A DNA stretch of 64,000 nucleotides from Limnanthes douglasii subsp. nivea. Its lineage: Eukaryota > Streptophyta > Magnoliopsida > Brassicales > Limnanthaceae. How positions within the stretch are numbered: the first letter of the stretch is position 1; each line of letters opens with the position of its first letter. Positions 1-10,914 of the stretch are shown here, piece after piece. Under the pieces are notes generated by a model. The model searched no databases. It worked only from the letters and a program-made list of their open reading frames with translations, and was not told the origin of the DNA. Location of the stretch: positions 100,573,278 to 100,637,277 of the forward strand of contig JAUPFV010000003.1 of the NCBI GenBank assembly GCA_036936605.1. The letters run 5' to 3'. A program made the translations under genes and the position numbers.

Positions 1-1743
1 GGGTGATAACTATAAAGCAGTGGATGACCTGCTTGAGTTAGAGAGAAATTGGAGGACTCACTTTTTGTTTGTGAGTGGTGCCTGGGAGAATGGGAGGAAG
101 ATCAAAGTTGGTACCAACCCAAGTCTTCTCACCAGCAGATGGCAAAGTTATGGTAAGGATCCCACCTCTAATTCTCATCTTCTTTCTTTATAAATTTGTT
201 TATCTAACTTTTATTTTTTTACAGTGCTGCCTAAAGACTTCAATGATCATCTAAAGGCTGGGCAGACCACTTGCACCAAGATCAACACTTGGGCTGCTGA
301 AAAGTGGGGAAATCGTTTTCACAACGCCTTTACCGGAGGCAATCTTACAAGGTCCCACCTCTGGAACACTACTGGCCGGAGGGACTTATCCTGGGAAGAA
401 CTTACCACTCCACCCCCTCTGGAGGTAGTCCTTAAGAGAACACACGCACCGGACGGGTCACTGTACTTGCCTGGTCGAGCCAAGGCTCCAAGTAAGATGA
501 AAGGCAAAAAAGGGAAGGGCAAGAAGAGTGTGGTTGAGGCTAACCCTGTCGATGCGGAGGAAACTGCTCCAATAAACCAAGAGGGTCCAGTCCCAAGTCA
601 GATTGATACTGCTCTCTTAGAAGTAGTAGAGCATGAGAGTGCTAGGGAAGATGCAGAATCTCCAAAACGCCCAAGGGTTCCTTAGAGAGACAGGAAACGG
701 GGAGCAGAAAGCAAGGACAGGGAGGCCAAGAAGAAAAATACCTCCAGGGGTGATGAACTCTCTCTCCGGCCTCTGGAGCCTCTCCCTTCTGCTGACCCTA
801 CTGATTCAACAAGAGCAGAAGAGATCCCTGGCGACTTTCGAACTGATGAGGTTGGAGGAGGAGACCTTAGTATTGATGGTTTCGACATTACAGGGCTTGA
901 GGGGCTTAGTGACTACTTTGATAACCTCCCAGAGATGACTTTGTTGGGCCCTACCTCCCTCCAAGCACTTCGAACACCGTCACTTTCAATGGTAAATCTT
1001 TCACCGTTTTAAGTGAAAGAGATGTTATAACTCACTCTATATTGAGTAGTGTTCAGCCAGTGTTGGTCATGGAGAAGCAAGTGTGAGGTCAGTCAGCTAT
1101 CATTACTGCCCTTAATTCTGACACGGAGAAGCTATCCAACGACCTCCTAATTGCCACCCAAAATGCTGATGTTTTAGAGAGAGAAAACGAGGAGTTAAAG
1201 AAGAGCCTGGAGGGTTGGACCACAAAGGTTGCCACCTTAGAAGATACTATTAAAGACCTCCGGGAAAAGCTGTCCGGGTTAGAGAAAGATATCTCCTCTT
1301 CAAAAGAGGAGGTGAAGGCCAATGACCAAGTCATTCATACTTTGACAAATGACAAGATCGCACTCGAGGACTCGGTGTCCAAGGCTACAGAGGAGAAAGC
1401 TGATCTGCTAAGGGAGCAAGAGGCCAAAATTCAAGCCAAGATCGATGCTTATACCAACAATGTGATAGACAGTCAAGAAGAAATGTATGTCAAGGTGAAG
1501 TCAGACATGGTCTTGATTTTTCACGAGAAGTTTCCAAAGAGGAATCTGGGAGACTTATGGACTTTTATGGAGTATCCAGACCTTCCCTTCCATACAATGG
1601 CCGAGGGTGACAGGTTTGACTTCTCAAGTGCATCCTTATCCGATAAAGAAGAGAATACCGGGGAGAGTCCAGGTGAGGAGAATAATGACCTCAAGAAGAA
1701 GAAAACGAGTGAGGCTGAGCCGTCTTCAAAGGCTCAGTCTTAG
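1..1743 (+). pseudogene. Element A antisense extra ORF (aORF), C-terminal part, broken
   Basis: This ORF runs against the pol strand of element A and begins off the left edge. The first exon ends at 152 and an intron covers 153-224 (GT..AG). The second exon continues with a conserved segment (KAGQTTC, WGNRFHN, DLSWEELTTPPP), a Lys-rich linker, and a Lys/Glu-rich coiled coil at about 1090-1500. An acidic Ser-rich tail ends at 1743. Other copies in the window show that the missing N-terminal part resembles the 'putative gypsy type transposon' domain (Transposase_28 family, from memory). Breaks are an in-frame TAG at 683-685, a frameshift near 940, and a stop near 1084-1086. The function of this protein class is unknown. 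Confidence 0.75.
153..224 (+). other. Intron of element A aORF
   Basis: GTAAGG donor and TTTTTTTACAG acceptor, 72 nt, splitting a Val codon. The same position and phase are used in the aORFs of elements B and D and, with one codon change, C. Confidence 0.75.
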
Positions 1744-2250
1744 AATATCAATTATTTTACCTTTTGTTTTGATTGAACTAAAGTCCTTGGAAGGCCAAGG
1801 CATTTTTGTAACTATGTCTGGTGTTTGACCGGACAGATATTTTTGCTTTGATTGACAATTTAAAGTCCTTAGATGGCCAAGGCACTTCGGTTTTTTTAAT
1901 GAGTATCTTTACTTTTCATAATTCTTGCATTCTTTCATAGTTTTTCAATTTCGGTGGCTAATGTTTAAACAGCCCTTAGTTATTTCATAAACATCTTAAA
2001 GTGAGAGTGTTTAAATTCTTTGATGACAAATGTTTAAGTAGTCATCACACCTTTAATTCAATACGGTCGGTGTTTAAATAAAAATTTGACAAGAAACAAA
2101 GTAAGAACACTCCGAATTTTTAAGAAGGCATCAAATTTTATAAAAGAGCCCGGACACCTCATTAAAACCTCCCCGTGCCACCAGGGTAGGAAAGAGTATG
2201 CCCCCAAATATTTACATGGACTTTTAAGCAAGTAAATATTTACATAGTTT
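1744..2250. other. Spacer between converging aORF and pol of element A
   Basis: No ORF. It holds a partly duplicated segment: AAAGTCCTT..GGCCAAGGCA occurs near 1781 and again near 1861. It also holds a conserved non-coding block at 2151-2205 that recurs in elements B, C and D. Confidence 0.6.
2151..2205. promoter_or_regulatory. Conserved non-coding block, copy in element A
   Basis: About 55 bp including CCTCATTAAAACCT and GGTAGGAAAGAGT. The block recurs at 9661-9715 (B), 20667-20720 (C) and 45221-45274 (D), always just downstream of the integrase stop and between converging genes. B is otherwise quite diverged from A, C and D at DNA level, so the conservation is notable. The role is unknown; a shared 3'-end processing or cis packaging element is a guess. 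Confidence 0.6.
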
Positions 2251-4107
2251 CTACTCCAAGTACATCCGAAGGTGCTCAATATTCCAAGGGTGCTTCAAAA
2301 ACCTTCCATCCTTGTCTTCTAGCCAGTATGTCCCAGGTTTAAGCCTTTCAATGACCATATAGGGTCCTTCCCAAGTTGGGGCTAATTTGCCGAGCAGCTT
2401 CTCTTTAGTGTGTAAGAAGACTTTCCTTAACACCTTATCCCCCGGCTGAAAATCTCTTCTTTTAACTTTGGAAGCAAACCTGCTTCTCATCAAACCCTGA
2501 TAGTGTGCAGCTCTAAGGTGAGCCTTAACTCTTCTTTCTTTTATTAGATCAAGCTGACCTCTGATTGTTACTTCGTTAGCGTGTTCGGAGAAATTATGAA
2601 CTCGAAAAGAAGGGAGAGTTGCTTCTATGGGAGCTATGGCCTCCATCCCATAGACTAAGGCAAAAGGTGACTCTCGTGTTGCAGCCCCAGGTGTAGTCCG
2701 ATAAGCCCACAAAACTTCTTGTAAATAACTAGGCCATTTTCCAGCAGCCCCTTGTAAATTTTTCTTCAAACCGGACATTATAGTTCTATTAGCCACTTCA
2801 ACATGACCATTTTCTTGTGGGTGGAAGGGTGAAGAGAAACAATGTTGTATATCTCTAGAGGCACATAAACTCTCCATTTCTTTGTTGTCAAACTGTGGCC
2901 CATTGTCTGTTGTTATCTTTTGTGGAATTCCAAATCTGCAACAGATATTGGATAAAATGAATTTTATAACAGCTTTTGATGTTGTACCTGCCAATGGAGC
3001 TGCTTCAATCCACTTTGAAAAATAATCAATAACAACAATTATTGTCCTGCGCCCTCCGGATGCCATAGGGAGAGGTCCCACCAAATCCAACCCCCACCGA
3101 GCAAAAGGTATAGGCTCAGAAATTGACTCTAAAGGGATGGCTGGGACATGAATTTCATTGTTATATCTATGGCATGGGTCACACCTCCTCACCAGCTCCT
3201 TAGCATATTGCATTATGGAAGGCCAATAATACCCAGCCAACAAAACTCTCCTTGTTAGAGCCCTAGATCCACAGTGAGCTGATCCCTCACCATCATGTAA
3301 TTCAGAGAGCACTATTTGAGATTCATCAATCCCCAAACATTGCAAGAGGGGTTTCCTGTAAGACTTCTTATAAAGAACATCTCTTAGTATGATAAAACCA
3401 CGAGCCTTGTACTTTACTTTTCTTGCTATTGATTTATTCGGAGGCAAAATGCCATCTGAAAGATATTGAAGGAGAGGAAACCTCCAATCTTGAGGCTGTT
3501 CTGTATATATATCAAAGTTCTCTTCCTGATTACCCACACTGAGTTGAATGGAAGGGCACTCCAGTATATGGATCCAAGGGTAGGATTCAGTATAGGTTAT
3601 GGTTGCCAAGGAGTCTGCCAGTTCATTTTCTGTTCGGGGTATGTGCTCATAAACAATGCTCTTGAACTTAAGTGCCTCATTTTTAAGAAGAAGTAAGTAC
3701 TTGACCAGTTGCTCTTTTTTTGCTTCGGATTGACCTTGTGCATGATGGATAAGAAGCTGGGAATCGCTCATCAACTTGACCTTTTTGGCTCCACAAATAA
3801 AAGTCAACTTTAAACCAGCTATAACAGCTTCATATTCGGACTCATTATTAGAAGCCCTAAAAGAAAAGCATATAGCCTGGTACATTTTGTCACCATACGG
3901 AGAGGTCAAACATACCCCTGCACCACACCCCATAGTACTCGATCCACCATCAGTCCGGACAACCCAGACCTTTTTATCTTTGGTAGCAGTTGCTTGCTTT
4001 GCATCCCTGTCTGAATGAAATTCAACTAAGAAATCAGCCACAACTTGGGCTTTGATCGCTGTCCGGGGGGCAAAATCAATATCAAAGTCCCCAACTCCAC
4101 TGACCAC
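2251..4107 (-). CDS. Element A archaeal-type RNase H and integrase (618-codon open frame)
   Basis: This is the longest undamaged stretch of element A pol. Residues about 45-170 form an archaeal-type RNase H: RTDGGSS, the NESEYEAVIAGL helix, SDSQLLIHHAQG and HIPRTENELADSLA. Integrase follows, with an HHCC zinc-binding region (LHDGEGSAHCG, then CDPCHRY). The catalytic core is visible as LDLVGPLPM, TTDNGPQFD and ENGHVEVANRT, supplying D, D and E. The C-terminal segment ends with the GDKVLRKVFLHTK, EGPYMV and NIEHLRMYLE motifs. In the live element this would be part of a larger polyprotein; the N-terminal Met is only the first after the upstream frameshift. Confidence 0.85.
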   Translation of the reverse strand: MVSGVGDFDIDFAPRTAIKAQVVADFLVEFHSDRDAKQATATKDKKVWVVRTDGGSSTMGCGAGVCLTSPYGDKMYQAICFSFRASNNESEYEAVIAGLKLTFICGAKKVKLMSDSQLLIHHAQGQSEAKKEQLVKYLLLLKNEALKFKSIVYEHIPRTENELADSLATITYTESYPWIHILECPSIQLSVGNQEENFDIYTEQPQDWRFPLLQYLSDGILPPNKSIARKVKYKARGFIILRDVLYKKSYRKPLLQCLGIDESQIVLSELHDGEGSAHCGSRALTRRVLLAGYYWPSIMQYAKELVRRCDPCHRYNNEIHVPAIPLESISEPIPFARWGLDLVGPLPMASGGRRTIIVVIDYFSKWIEAAPLAGTTSKAVIKFILSNICCRFGIPQKITTDNGPQFDNKEMESLCASRDIQHCFSSPFHPQENGHVEVANRTIMSGLKKNLQGAAGKWPSYLQEVLWAYRTTPGAATRESPFALVYGMEAIAPIEATLPSFRVHNFSEHANEVTIRGQLDLIKERRVKAHLRAAHYQGLMRSRFASKVKRRDFQPGDKVLRKVFLHTKEKLLGKLAPTWEGPYMVIERLKPGTYWLEDKDGRFLKHPWNIEHLRMYLE

Positions 4108-5404
4108 TTAGTCATTCTACTTGAAATGCCTGCCTTTTGAAGAAATTTTTTCAGGGGATAGGATGTTCAGACGATAATAAGATGAGCCTGAAAATAAGGC
4201 CTCATCTTCCTTGCAGCAATTACCAGGGCTAATGCTAATTTTTCGAGCTTTAAATAGCGTTTTGCTGCATCTATCAAGCTCTTGCTGATATAATACACCG
4301 GACGGGGATAATTATCCACCTCTCTAACTAAAATGGCACTGATGGCACAACTGGAAACTGCCAAGTATACGAAGTCTGTCTCTTCATCAACAGGTTTAAA
4401 TAAAGTCTTGGGAGAGGATATGTGTTTCTTAATTTCATTGAAGGCCTCATCACATTGTGAAGTCCAGTCAAAAAACTTTGCACCTTTTAAAGTTTGAAAA
4501 AACGGGGCACATCTGTCCGAAGACCTCGAGATGAATCGATTTAATGCAGCCAACCTCCAAGTCAACCGTTGTACTTCTTTAATATTCCGAGGAGGTTCCA
4601 TTTGAAATAAAGTATTAAGCTGGTCCGGATCAGGCTGTATCCCTTGCTCACTTATTATATACCTTAGGAATTTCCCGGACTGCACTCCGAACACACACTT
4701 CTCTGGATTTAGTTTCAAATTTACTTTTACTAAGTTAGCAAAAGTTTCTTGGAGATCTGCCAAGTGTAGTTCTTCATCCACACTTTTTACCATCATGTCG
4801 TCGATGTATACTTCCATGTTTCTTCCAACTTGATTAGCAAAAACTTTATTTACCAACCTCTGATAAGTAGCCCCAGCATTTTTAACCCAAATGGCATCAC
4901 CTTATAACAATGAAGGCCCCTATCAGTAACAAACGTAGTATGCTCCTAATCCTTCGGATCTACTTGAATCTGATTATACCCGGAGAAGGCATCCATGAAA
5001 GATAGTAGCTTATTCCCAGAAGTGGAATCCACCAACTGATCAATCCGAGGGACCGAGTATAAATCCTTTGGGCAAGCCCTATTGAGATCTGTAAAGTCGA
5101 TGCACATACGCCACTTGTCATTTTTCTTTTTTACCAAGACCGGATTGGCTGTCCATAAAGGATACTGAGACTCCTTTATGTGCCTCATTTTAGTAATCCT
5201 ATCGACTTCTTGAACAATAACATCAGCCTTTTCCTTGGATAAAGCCCTTCTCTTTTGTACAACAGGTGCTATGTCTCTCCGGATGGATAGATGGTGTGAT
5301 ATAATATCTGCTGGCACCCTGGTAACATCAGCATTGCACCAAGCAAAAACATGTTGATGGTGTTTTAAGAACTTCAACATCTTACCCTTTAGTTCGGATG
5401 TCAT
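4108..5404 (-). pseudogene. Element A reverse transcriptase and first RNase H, broken
   Basis: RT is recognisable from NPVLVKKKNDKWRMCIDFTD, SFMDAFSGYNQIQ and the catalytic box MEVYIDDMMVKS. The first RNase H follows (ISKSLIDAAKRYLKLEKLAL) but lacks the usual TDAS catalytic motif, having YLAVSS, as is known for Tat-type elements. Damage: a TAG at 4943-4945, a one-base deletion in an A-run near 4880, a TGA at 4164-4166, and a further one-base deletion near 4095. Confidence 0.85.
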
Positions 5405-5546
5405 TTTAGACCATATCTTAACATTTTTCCCTCTTCCAAAGAATATGTTTCAACTTCTTCAACCGATATTAATACTCCAGGGGTCTCTCTGGGGTCATCA
5501 ATTTCACCCTCACCCCCAGAAAGCCCCTCAAAATGCTATCCCTCAC
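5405..5546 (-). pseudogene. Element A protease-RT linker, cut by element B
   Basis: Linker sequence matching the region between protease and RT in element D (near 41889-42020). It stops abruptly at the left LTR of element B, and the other half continues at 16028. Confidence 0.65.
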
Positions 5547-5868
5547 TGAATAAATGACTTAAGGAATATTTCGGATCTTGAATCTGATGTGACTAGAGAG
5601 AGAATGTAGAGAGAGAAGATGCAAAAAGAATAGAATAATAATGAATGTCCCACCTACCAAGAATAAAGAATCCTCTTTTATAGTGTTGGAAGGTGGACCC
5701 ATTTTATGTTCTTGGTGGGCTTGCTTTATTGCCTCTTTAGTCTCTTATGGTTTTTATTGTTTAAAAATCACTCTCTAACTAATTATAAATACTCAAATAA
5801 ATACATTAGTTTCCTTTTATTAACAATTGGCTCCTTGTTCTTATTACCGGCGAATTATTCCCTTATCA
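5547..5868 (-). repeat. Element B 3' LTR
   Basis: 322 bp, about 97% identical by eye to 15707-16027. On the minus strand it starts TGATAAGGG and ends ATTTATTCA, the usual TG..CA termini. Confidence 0.9.
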
Positions 5869-5885
5869 GTAGCCCCCCAGTCTTT
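5869..5885 (-). other. Element B polypurine tract
   Basis: Minus-strand AAAGACTGGGGGGCTAC directly abuts the 3' LTR. The GGGGCTAC-TGAT junction is shared with element D, and the GGGGCTAC part also with element C. Confidence 0.75.
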
Positions 5886-6396
5886 GGCAGCAGAGGGAGT
5901 GAAAACTTTGATGATTAGTTCAGACTGCCTCGGTACTTTAGCTTTTGGAGCCACCTCTGGCGTTTCCTCTGCGGGACTGACCTTCCATCCCATCTGACGT
6001 CCGACCCTTCTAGTTGCTCATTGGCCTCGGGAACGTTTCATCCCGCAGATTGTTCCTAAGTCGTTTAGGGTCTGTCTTCATCCACCTTTATGGGCCTTGA
6101 TCGGTCACATCGTTTCGGGTCGGTGCACCTCTGTCTGACTCAGCTAGGCATACGCCTGCTGTGTTTTTCTGTCCAGGAACGACACGTGTTGGCTGACTAC
6201 TCGAGGCGTGCTTGTTTGCACAACTTCTCACGAAAACGTTTTGCCTTCCCGCTGCTTTCTGTCGTCTGGGCTTCCCCGTGCATGCAACGGCTAGAGGGAG
6301 TTCCCTATAAATACCTCATAAACCAACATCGCTCTCAGAAGCTTTCCAGAGAGAGAAACTGCTGCTTAGATTTTTCTAGAGAGAGAAACCCATTTT
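5886..6396. other. Element B leader upstream of aORF
   Basis: No coherent ORF. TCCCTATAAATACC near 6300 is a plausible TATA box about 95 bp upstream of the aORF start at 6397, suggesting the aORF could have its own promoter. Confidence 0.45.
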
Positions 6397-8960
6397 ATGA
6401 GATATAGCCACCCGAAGCGGAAACAAAAACCCAAAAAGAAACAACCGGTGTTCGGATTTGTAGACTGGGCTAGCATCGGTCATCGCACTGAAGAATACCG
6501 ACGCGCGGGGTTAATTTGGAGTCCTAATACCAAGCCATTCACGCCCATACTGCAGCCTCACGACCCCGTTATTCCCCATCTGATCCCTGCTGATGCCTTT
6601 ATCTTTCCCGAATCATCTGGAGGTCAGACCTCGGAGCCTATCGCCGTATCTTCTAGCAGCAGCTCTCTGCACTCCCCCGTTGTCCAGATAAACCGTCTGA
6701 AGCCTTCGTCGGTTAACTCATACGTTAACGCGCCCCCGTTCTCTTCCCCACGTCGCAGCCGAAGTCAGTTTCTTCCTATGGGTGAAACCAGTCCTCCGAC
6801 TTCTCCGATGAGAGGTAATTTCCTTGGGATGGTTCAGCTTACTCCTTTCATACGGGGATACTGAACCGGTACTAACACAGCTGTGACTTTTTTAGGTCAT
6901 AATCAGCGGCTCTTGACTCCCGCGGAACTGGATCCCGAATGTGCCCGTCGAGAACAAGACGAGGCCCTCCCGGCCCAAGCCGGTAGCTGTTCCAACCCTG
7001 CCGACCATGTCGTGCGGGAAACCGACCCGGGCGCGGCCATCGCCCTTAGCTCAGATAAAATCCCGGCAGCGAGTGCCGAGGAGTCGGATGCAGATGCTCT
7101 GCCTGCCAGTGCTCTGCCTATTGTGGATGGCACTGCTGCTGGAACCTCCGTTGCCCCTCCTTATGAGCCACTTCCCGAGGAGATGGAAGCGATTGTTACC
7201 ACTACCTACCACCGCTGGCTGCCTGCGGACTATGTCATTTCCCTGTTCAAAGGCAAGTATTTATATTTTACCGTTGAGGAACAGTCAGAGCTGCTGATTC
7301 GGTGGGGCATCCCCGAATGCGTCACTGTTAGATTTCCGGTTCCCGGGGAGACCCCCGTACACGTTCGGTCACGAGAAATCGTAGTTTTTACCGAACTATT
7401 CAATTGAGGTCTTAGATTCCCCCTGGACCCGAGATAGTTCTGTACTTCAGAACGCTGTAGATCTGTACTTCTCAGCTGACGCCTAACGCCTGGTACACGC
7501 TGATGTCCTGCATAATGGCGTCACGTCTTTCTGGTCGGGTGATGCCCATGAAGCAGTACATAGCCATGTCCGGGCTGTCCAAATCCCCGAAGTCGGGTTT
7601 TTTCTACTCTTCCCTTGCCAACACCTGGAAAATAGTGAATGATTTTCTTGAGGGCGACAAGGGTTGGAAGCATCGTTTCGTCTTCATAAGTGGCTGCTGG
7701 GAAAATGGCCGACCTTATAGTCGGGAGAATCCGAGGACGCTGCTGCGGACATGGGTTCCTGATGGTAACGATTTTTTTTTTAATATTCCCGAACCTTTTT
7801 GCAGTGTCTAAGGAATTCATCCAGGGGCTAAAAAAGGACCACTTTAAAGCGGGCAAGGCTACCTTCCAAGTGTTGAAGGACTATGCTAAAACGCCTGGGG
7901 TCGGGCCATGCATCGGGCTTTCAAGAATACAAATCTGATCATGAGCAACCTCTGGCGTTGTTCATCAGAAGTGCTATCGATTGAGCAGCTGCGTCAGCCC
8001 CCAAGTATAGAAGATTTGATTGTCAATACCGAAGCTCCTGACGCGCATCTGTTTCTACCGAAGCGCAACAAGGCGCCTAACAAGCGCCCAAAATCCGACG
8101 ATGACGTCGAACAAGTTGCTACCGGTGCTGAAGAGGCTGATGCTCAAGGGCTCCAGGATGAAGCTGCTGCTGAGGGTGAGGAGGCGCCACCGACCCACGA
8201 ACTGGTTCTAAAGCGGAAGGGAAAAGCCGGCGCAGATGGAAACCGTGGTAAAAAACCCAAGCGCTCAAAGAAGGAAGGCAACTCAGTCCCTGCTGTCGAA
8301 AGCGCCACTGTTCCGGAGCTCTTCGACCAGTACGAGAGGGTCGGTGGTTCAGAGGCAGCCCCCGTGGTGGTAATTACTGATGATGCTAGCCCATCCAAAA
8401 CCTTGGACCCTGCCGCGGCGTCATCGAGTGGTACGAAGTACCCAGTGCTAACTATGCTTGGAAGTCTGCATACTTTCCCGCTGTAGGGAACCGATGGACT
8501 GGCCTTATCCCTGTACAACTTGCTTATACCAGCGGCTATGAAGGAGCGTCGGGCAATTGAGCTGGGCTAGAAGCTAGAGGGCGCAGAGGCAAAGATCGCT
8601 GGTCTGGAAGAGGAGGTACAGAAGGCTAAGGCGGCTCATGCACTGGCGGAGGGGCGGGCTGCAGAGGCCGATCAGGTCGTAGAAGAGACCAAGAAGGCCG
8701 GGGAAGATCGCGCCGCTATCTTGACTGGGGAGGTCCAAGAGCTGAAAGCTTCGAACACTGCCTTTGCTAACAAGTGTAAGAAGTGGATGGAAAAGGAGAC
8801 AGCTGATGCTAAGGTCGCGTATGTGCTATCGTTTCATAATCGCTTCCTGGATCTTCACCTCGGGGCGATGTGGCTGGACGTGCCGGAGGATGACCGCCCT
8901 TCTGATGTTGTCTGTGAAGACGAGTCGGATGACACTAAGTCCGAAGAGGATGACGAGTAA
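6397..8960 (+). pseudogene. Element B antisense extra ORF (aORF)
   Basis: Runs opposite to pol. Exon 1 (6397-6813) starts with a basic stretch (HPKRKQKPKKK). An intron covers 6814-6895 (GTAATTT..TTTTTTAG). The next exon carries the Transposase_28-like region (EEQSELLIRWGIPE, VVFTELFN), interrupted by TGA at 7405-7407 and a frame change. A second intron lies at 7765-7804. The following exon has a basic linker (KKPKRSKKE), a stop near 8484-8486, a coiled coil at about 8560-8800 (EEEVQKAKAAHALAEGRAAE) and an acidic tail ending EDESDDTKSEEDDE. The introns and full domain order support a real ancestral gene; this copy is dead. Its role is unknown. Confidence 0.75.
7765..7804 (+). other. Very short candidate intron in element B aORF
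   Basis: GTAACG donor, T-run, and TTTTTGCAG acceptor, only 40 nt. Splicing here keeps the Val codon split exactly as in A and D. Most plant introns are longer, so this may be a shrunken, poorly spliced intron. Confidence 0.55.
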
Positions 8961-9660
8961 TCCGCCGCCCTTTCTTTGTTGTTTTGTTGTTTTATTGTAT
9001 TTGACTTTTGGGGGCCGCGGGGTCCCCTATTAATTTTCCCTGCGAACAAAATTCTCAACCATATTACTTTTATGTTGACATGTTATCGGGTATTTCTTGC
9101 TATAATATTTTAATGGATGTTTGAAAGTTTTTCGTAAGGTTGGTGATGTAAACTGCCGGTTAGTTAAAAACTAAACAACCCATAGAGGCTCTGTTGATTG
9201 ATATAATAGGTCAGGAATTGGAAAATGTAGATCCGTGCGGAAACTGAAAAACCAAAGAAGGTTCTGTAGATCAATATAATATTAAAAATTCCTTATGGGA
9301 TTGGGAATCGTAAAATGTGGATCAGTCCGGAAACTGAAAAACCAAAGAAGGTTCTGTAGATCAATATCATATTGAAAATTCCTTATGGGATCGGGAATCG
9401 TAAAATGTGGATCGGTCCGGAAACTGAAAAACCAAAGAAGGTTCTGTAGATCAATATAACATTGAAAATTCCTTCATGGGACCGGGAATCGTAAAATGTG
9501 GATCAGTCCGGAAACTGAAAAACCAAAGAAGGTTCTGTAGCGCAATCAAGGTTAGCAGGGACAAACGTCGACCAGCTCGTCAGCTGACCAAGTTTGTAAT
9601 ACTTCAAAGATTGGAAGGCAATTTTTTTTAATAAACTCAATCGAGAGGGTCGGGTGTAAA
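8961..9660. other. Element B spacer between aORF and integrase
   Basis: Non-coding. Its main content is the 90-bp tandem repeat at 9241-9541. Confidence 0.6.
9241..9541. repeat. 90-bp tandem repeat in element B
   Basis: Units start at 9241, 9331, 9421 and 9512 (the last partial), so the periods are 90, 90 and 91 bp. Each begins AAACTGAAAAACCAAAG and ends near GTGGATCAGTCCGG. A more diverged unit precedes at about 9165-9240. Tandem repeats in this spacer are known for Tat/Ogre-type elements. Confidence 0.85.
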
Positions 9661-9715
9661 TGATGCCTCATTAAAACCTTCTCGCACCACCGAGGTAGGA
9701 AAGAGTGCATCCCCG
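9661..9715. promoter_or_regulatory. Conserved non-coding block, copy in element B
   Basis: CCTCATTAAAACCTT..GAGGTAGGAAAGAGT, matching the block at 2151-2205 despite the overall divergence of B. Confidence 0.6.
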
Positions 9716-9764
9716 ATTAATAAGTTCTTACAGACGACACTTAACGAATTACATGTAAGTAAAA

Positions 9765-10902
9765 TTATTCTAAATACAATTTCAAATGTTCGATGTTCCA
9801 TGGTAGTCGTAACGAGTGCCCGAGCTTGTTTTGTAAACGATATTTCCCGCTCTTGATTTTTTCTATGACTTCGTATGGTCCTTCCCAATTCGGGGCGAGC
9901 TTACCGAGGCTCTTGTCTTTGGTGTGGAGGAAGACGCGTCTCAAAACCTTATCACCGATTTTAAACTCCCGACGGCGTACCTTAGATGCGTACCGACTTC
10001 TCATCAGGGTCTGATAGTGTGAAGAGTTCAAGTGAGCGCGACATCGTTTCTCCTCTATGAGATCGAGAGCGAGTCGTCTGTCATCTTCGTTTGTGTTTTC
10101 GTTGTAGGTACCGATTCTGAAAGATGGAAAAATAGATTCTGCCGGAATGACTGCGTCCATGCCATACACCAGAGCATAAGATGATTCCTGGGTCGCCGTC
10201 CGAGGGGTGGTTCGGTAGGCCCATAACACTTCTTGTAGATAGTCGGGCCATTTACCAGCCTTTCCTTCGAGGTTCTTTTTTTAGTCCGTCCAAAATGGTT
10301 CGGTTGGTAACTTCGACTTGCCCGTTCGCTTGAGGATGGAATGGAGCAAAGAAACATTGACTGATCCTGTGAGTTGTGCAAAAAGTTTTCATTTCCCCGC
10401 TATCGAATTGTGGTCCGTTATCCATGGTTAGCCACTGGGGTACCCCGAACCGACAACAGATGTTGGACCAAATGAATTTGATGATGTCTTTGGTCTTAGT
10501 GGCAGATAACGGCTCAGCTTCAACCCATTTGGAAAAATAGTCCACCGCTACCACGATCGTTTGTCTTCCTCCAGACGCCATCGGCAACGGTCGCACCAGG
10601 TCGATTCCCAATCGGTCAAAAGGCAATCCTTCTGATATGGATTCTAAAGGAGCTGCGGGTATGTTGATCGCGTTTGCGAATCTTTGACAAGTGTCACAAG
10701 TTTTTACTATTTGTCGCGCATCCGCTGCGACCGTCGGCCAATAAAATCCTGCGAGAAAAATTCTCCTAATCAAGTCTTTGTAACCACAATGAGCCGCACC
10801 CTCGCCATCATGCAGTTCGGATACAATTATCTGCGACTCATTGACCCCCAGACATCTCAGCAACGGGCGGCTGAATGATTTTTTGTATAGTATGTCGCCC
10901 AA
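9765..10902 (-). pseudogene. Element B integrase, one frameshift
   Basis: The N-terminal frame (10252-10902) has the HHCC region (LHDGEGAAHCG, CDTCQRF). Its core motifs are LGIDLVRPLPM, TMDNGPQFD and ANGQVEVTNRT, so all three catalytic acids are present. The C-terminal frame (9765-10229) carries the GDKVLRRVFLHTK and EGPYEVIEK motifs. The two frames are separated by a slip at a run of seven T on the plus strand at about 10271-10277, after the GLKK motif. Confidence 0.85.
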
Positions 10903-10914
10903 TAACGTGTAACC

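Noticed and set aside
6903..7133. Minus-strand and alternative-frame ORFs in the GC-rich part of element B, looking bacterial in composition
   Set aside because: They are shadows of the plus-strand aORF; the GC-richness is a property of the B family.
9241..9541. Regular repeats suggestive of a CRISPR array
   Set aside because: The units are contiguous 90-bp tandem repeats without unique spacers, in a plant retrotransposon.
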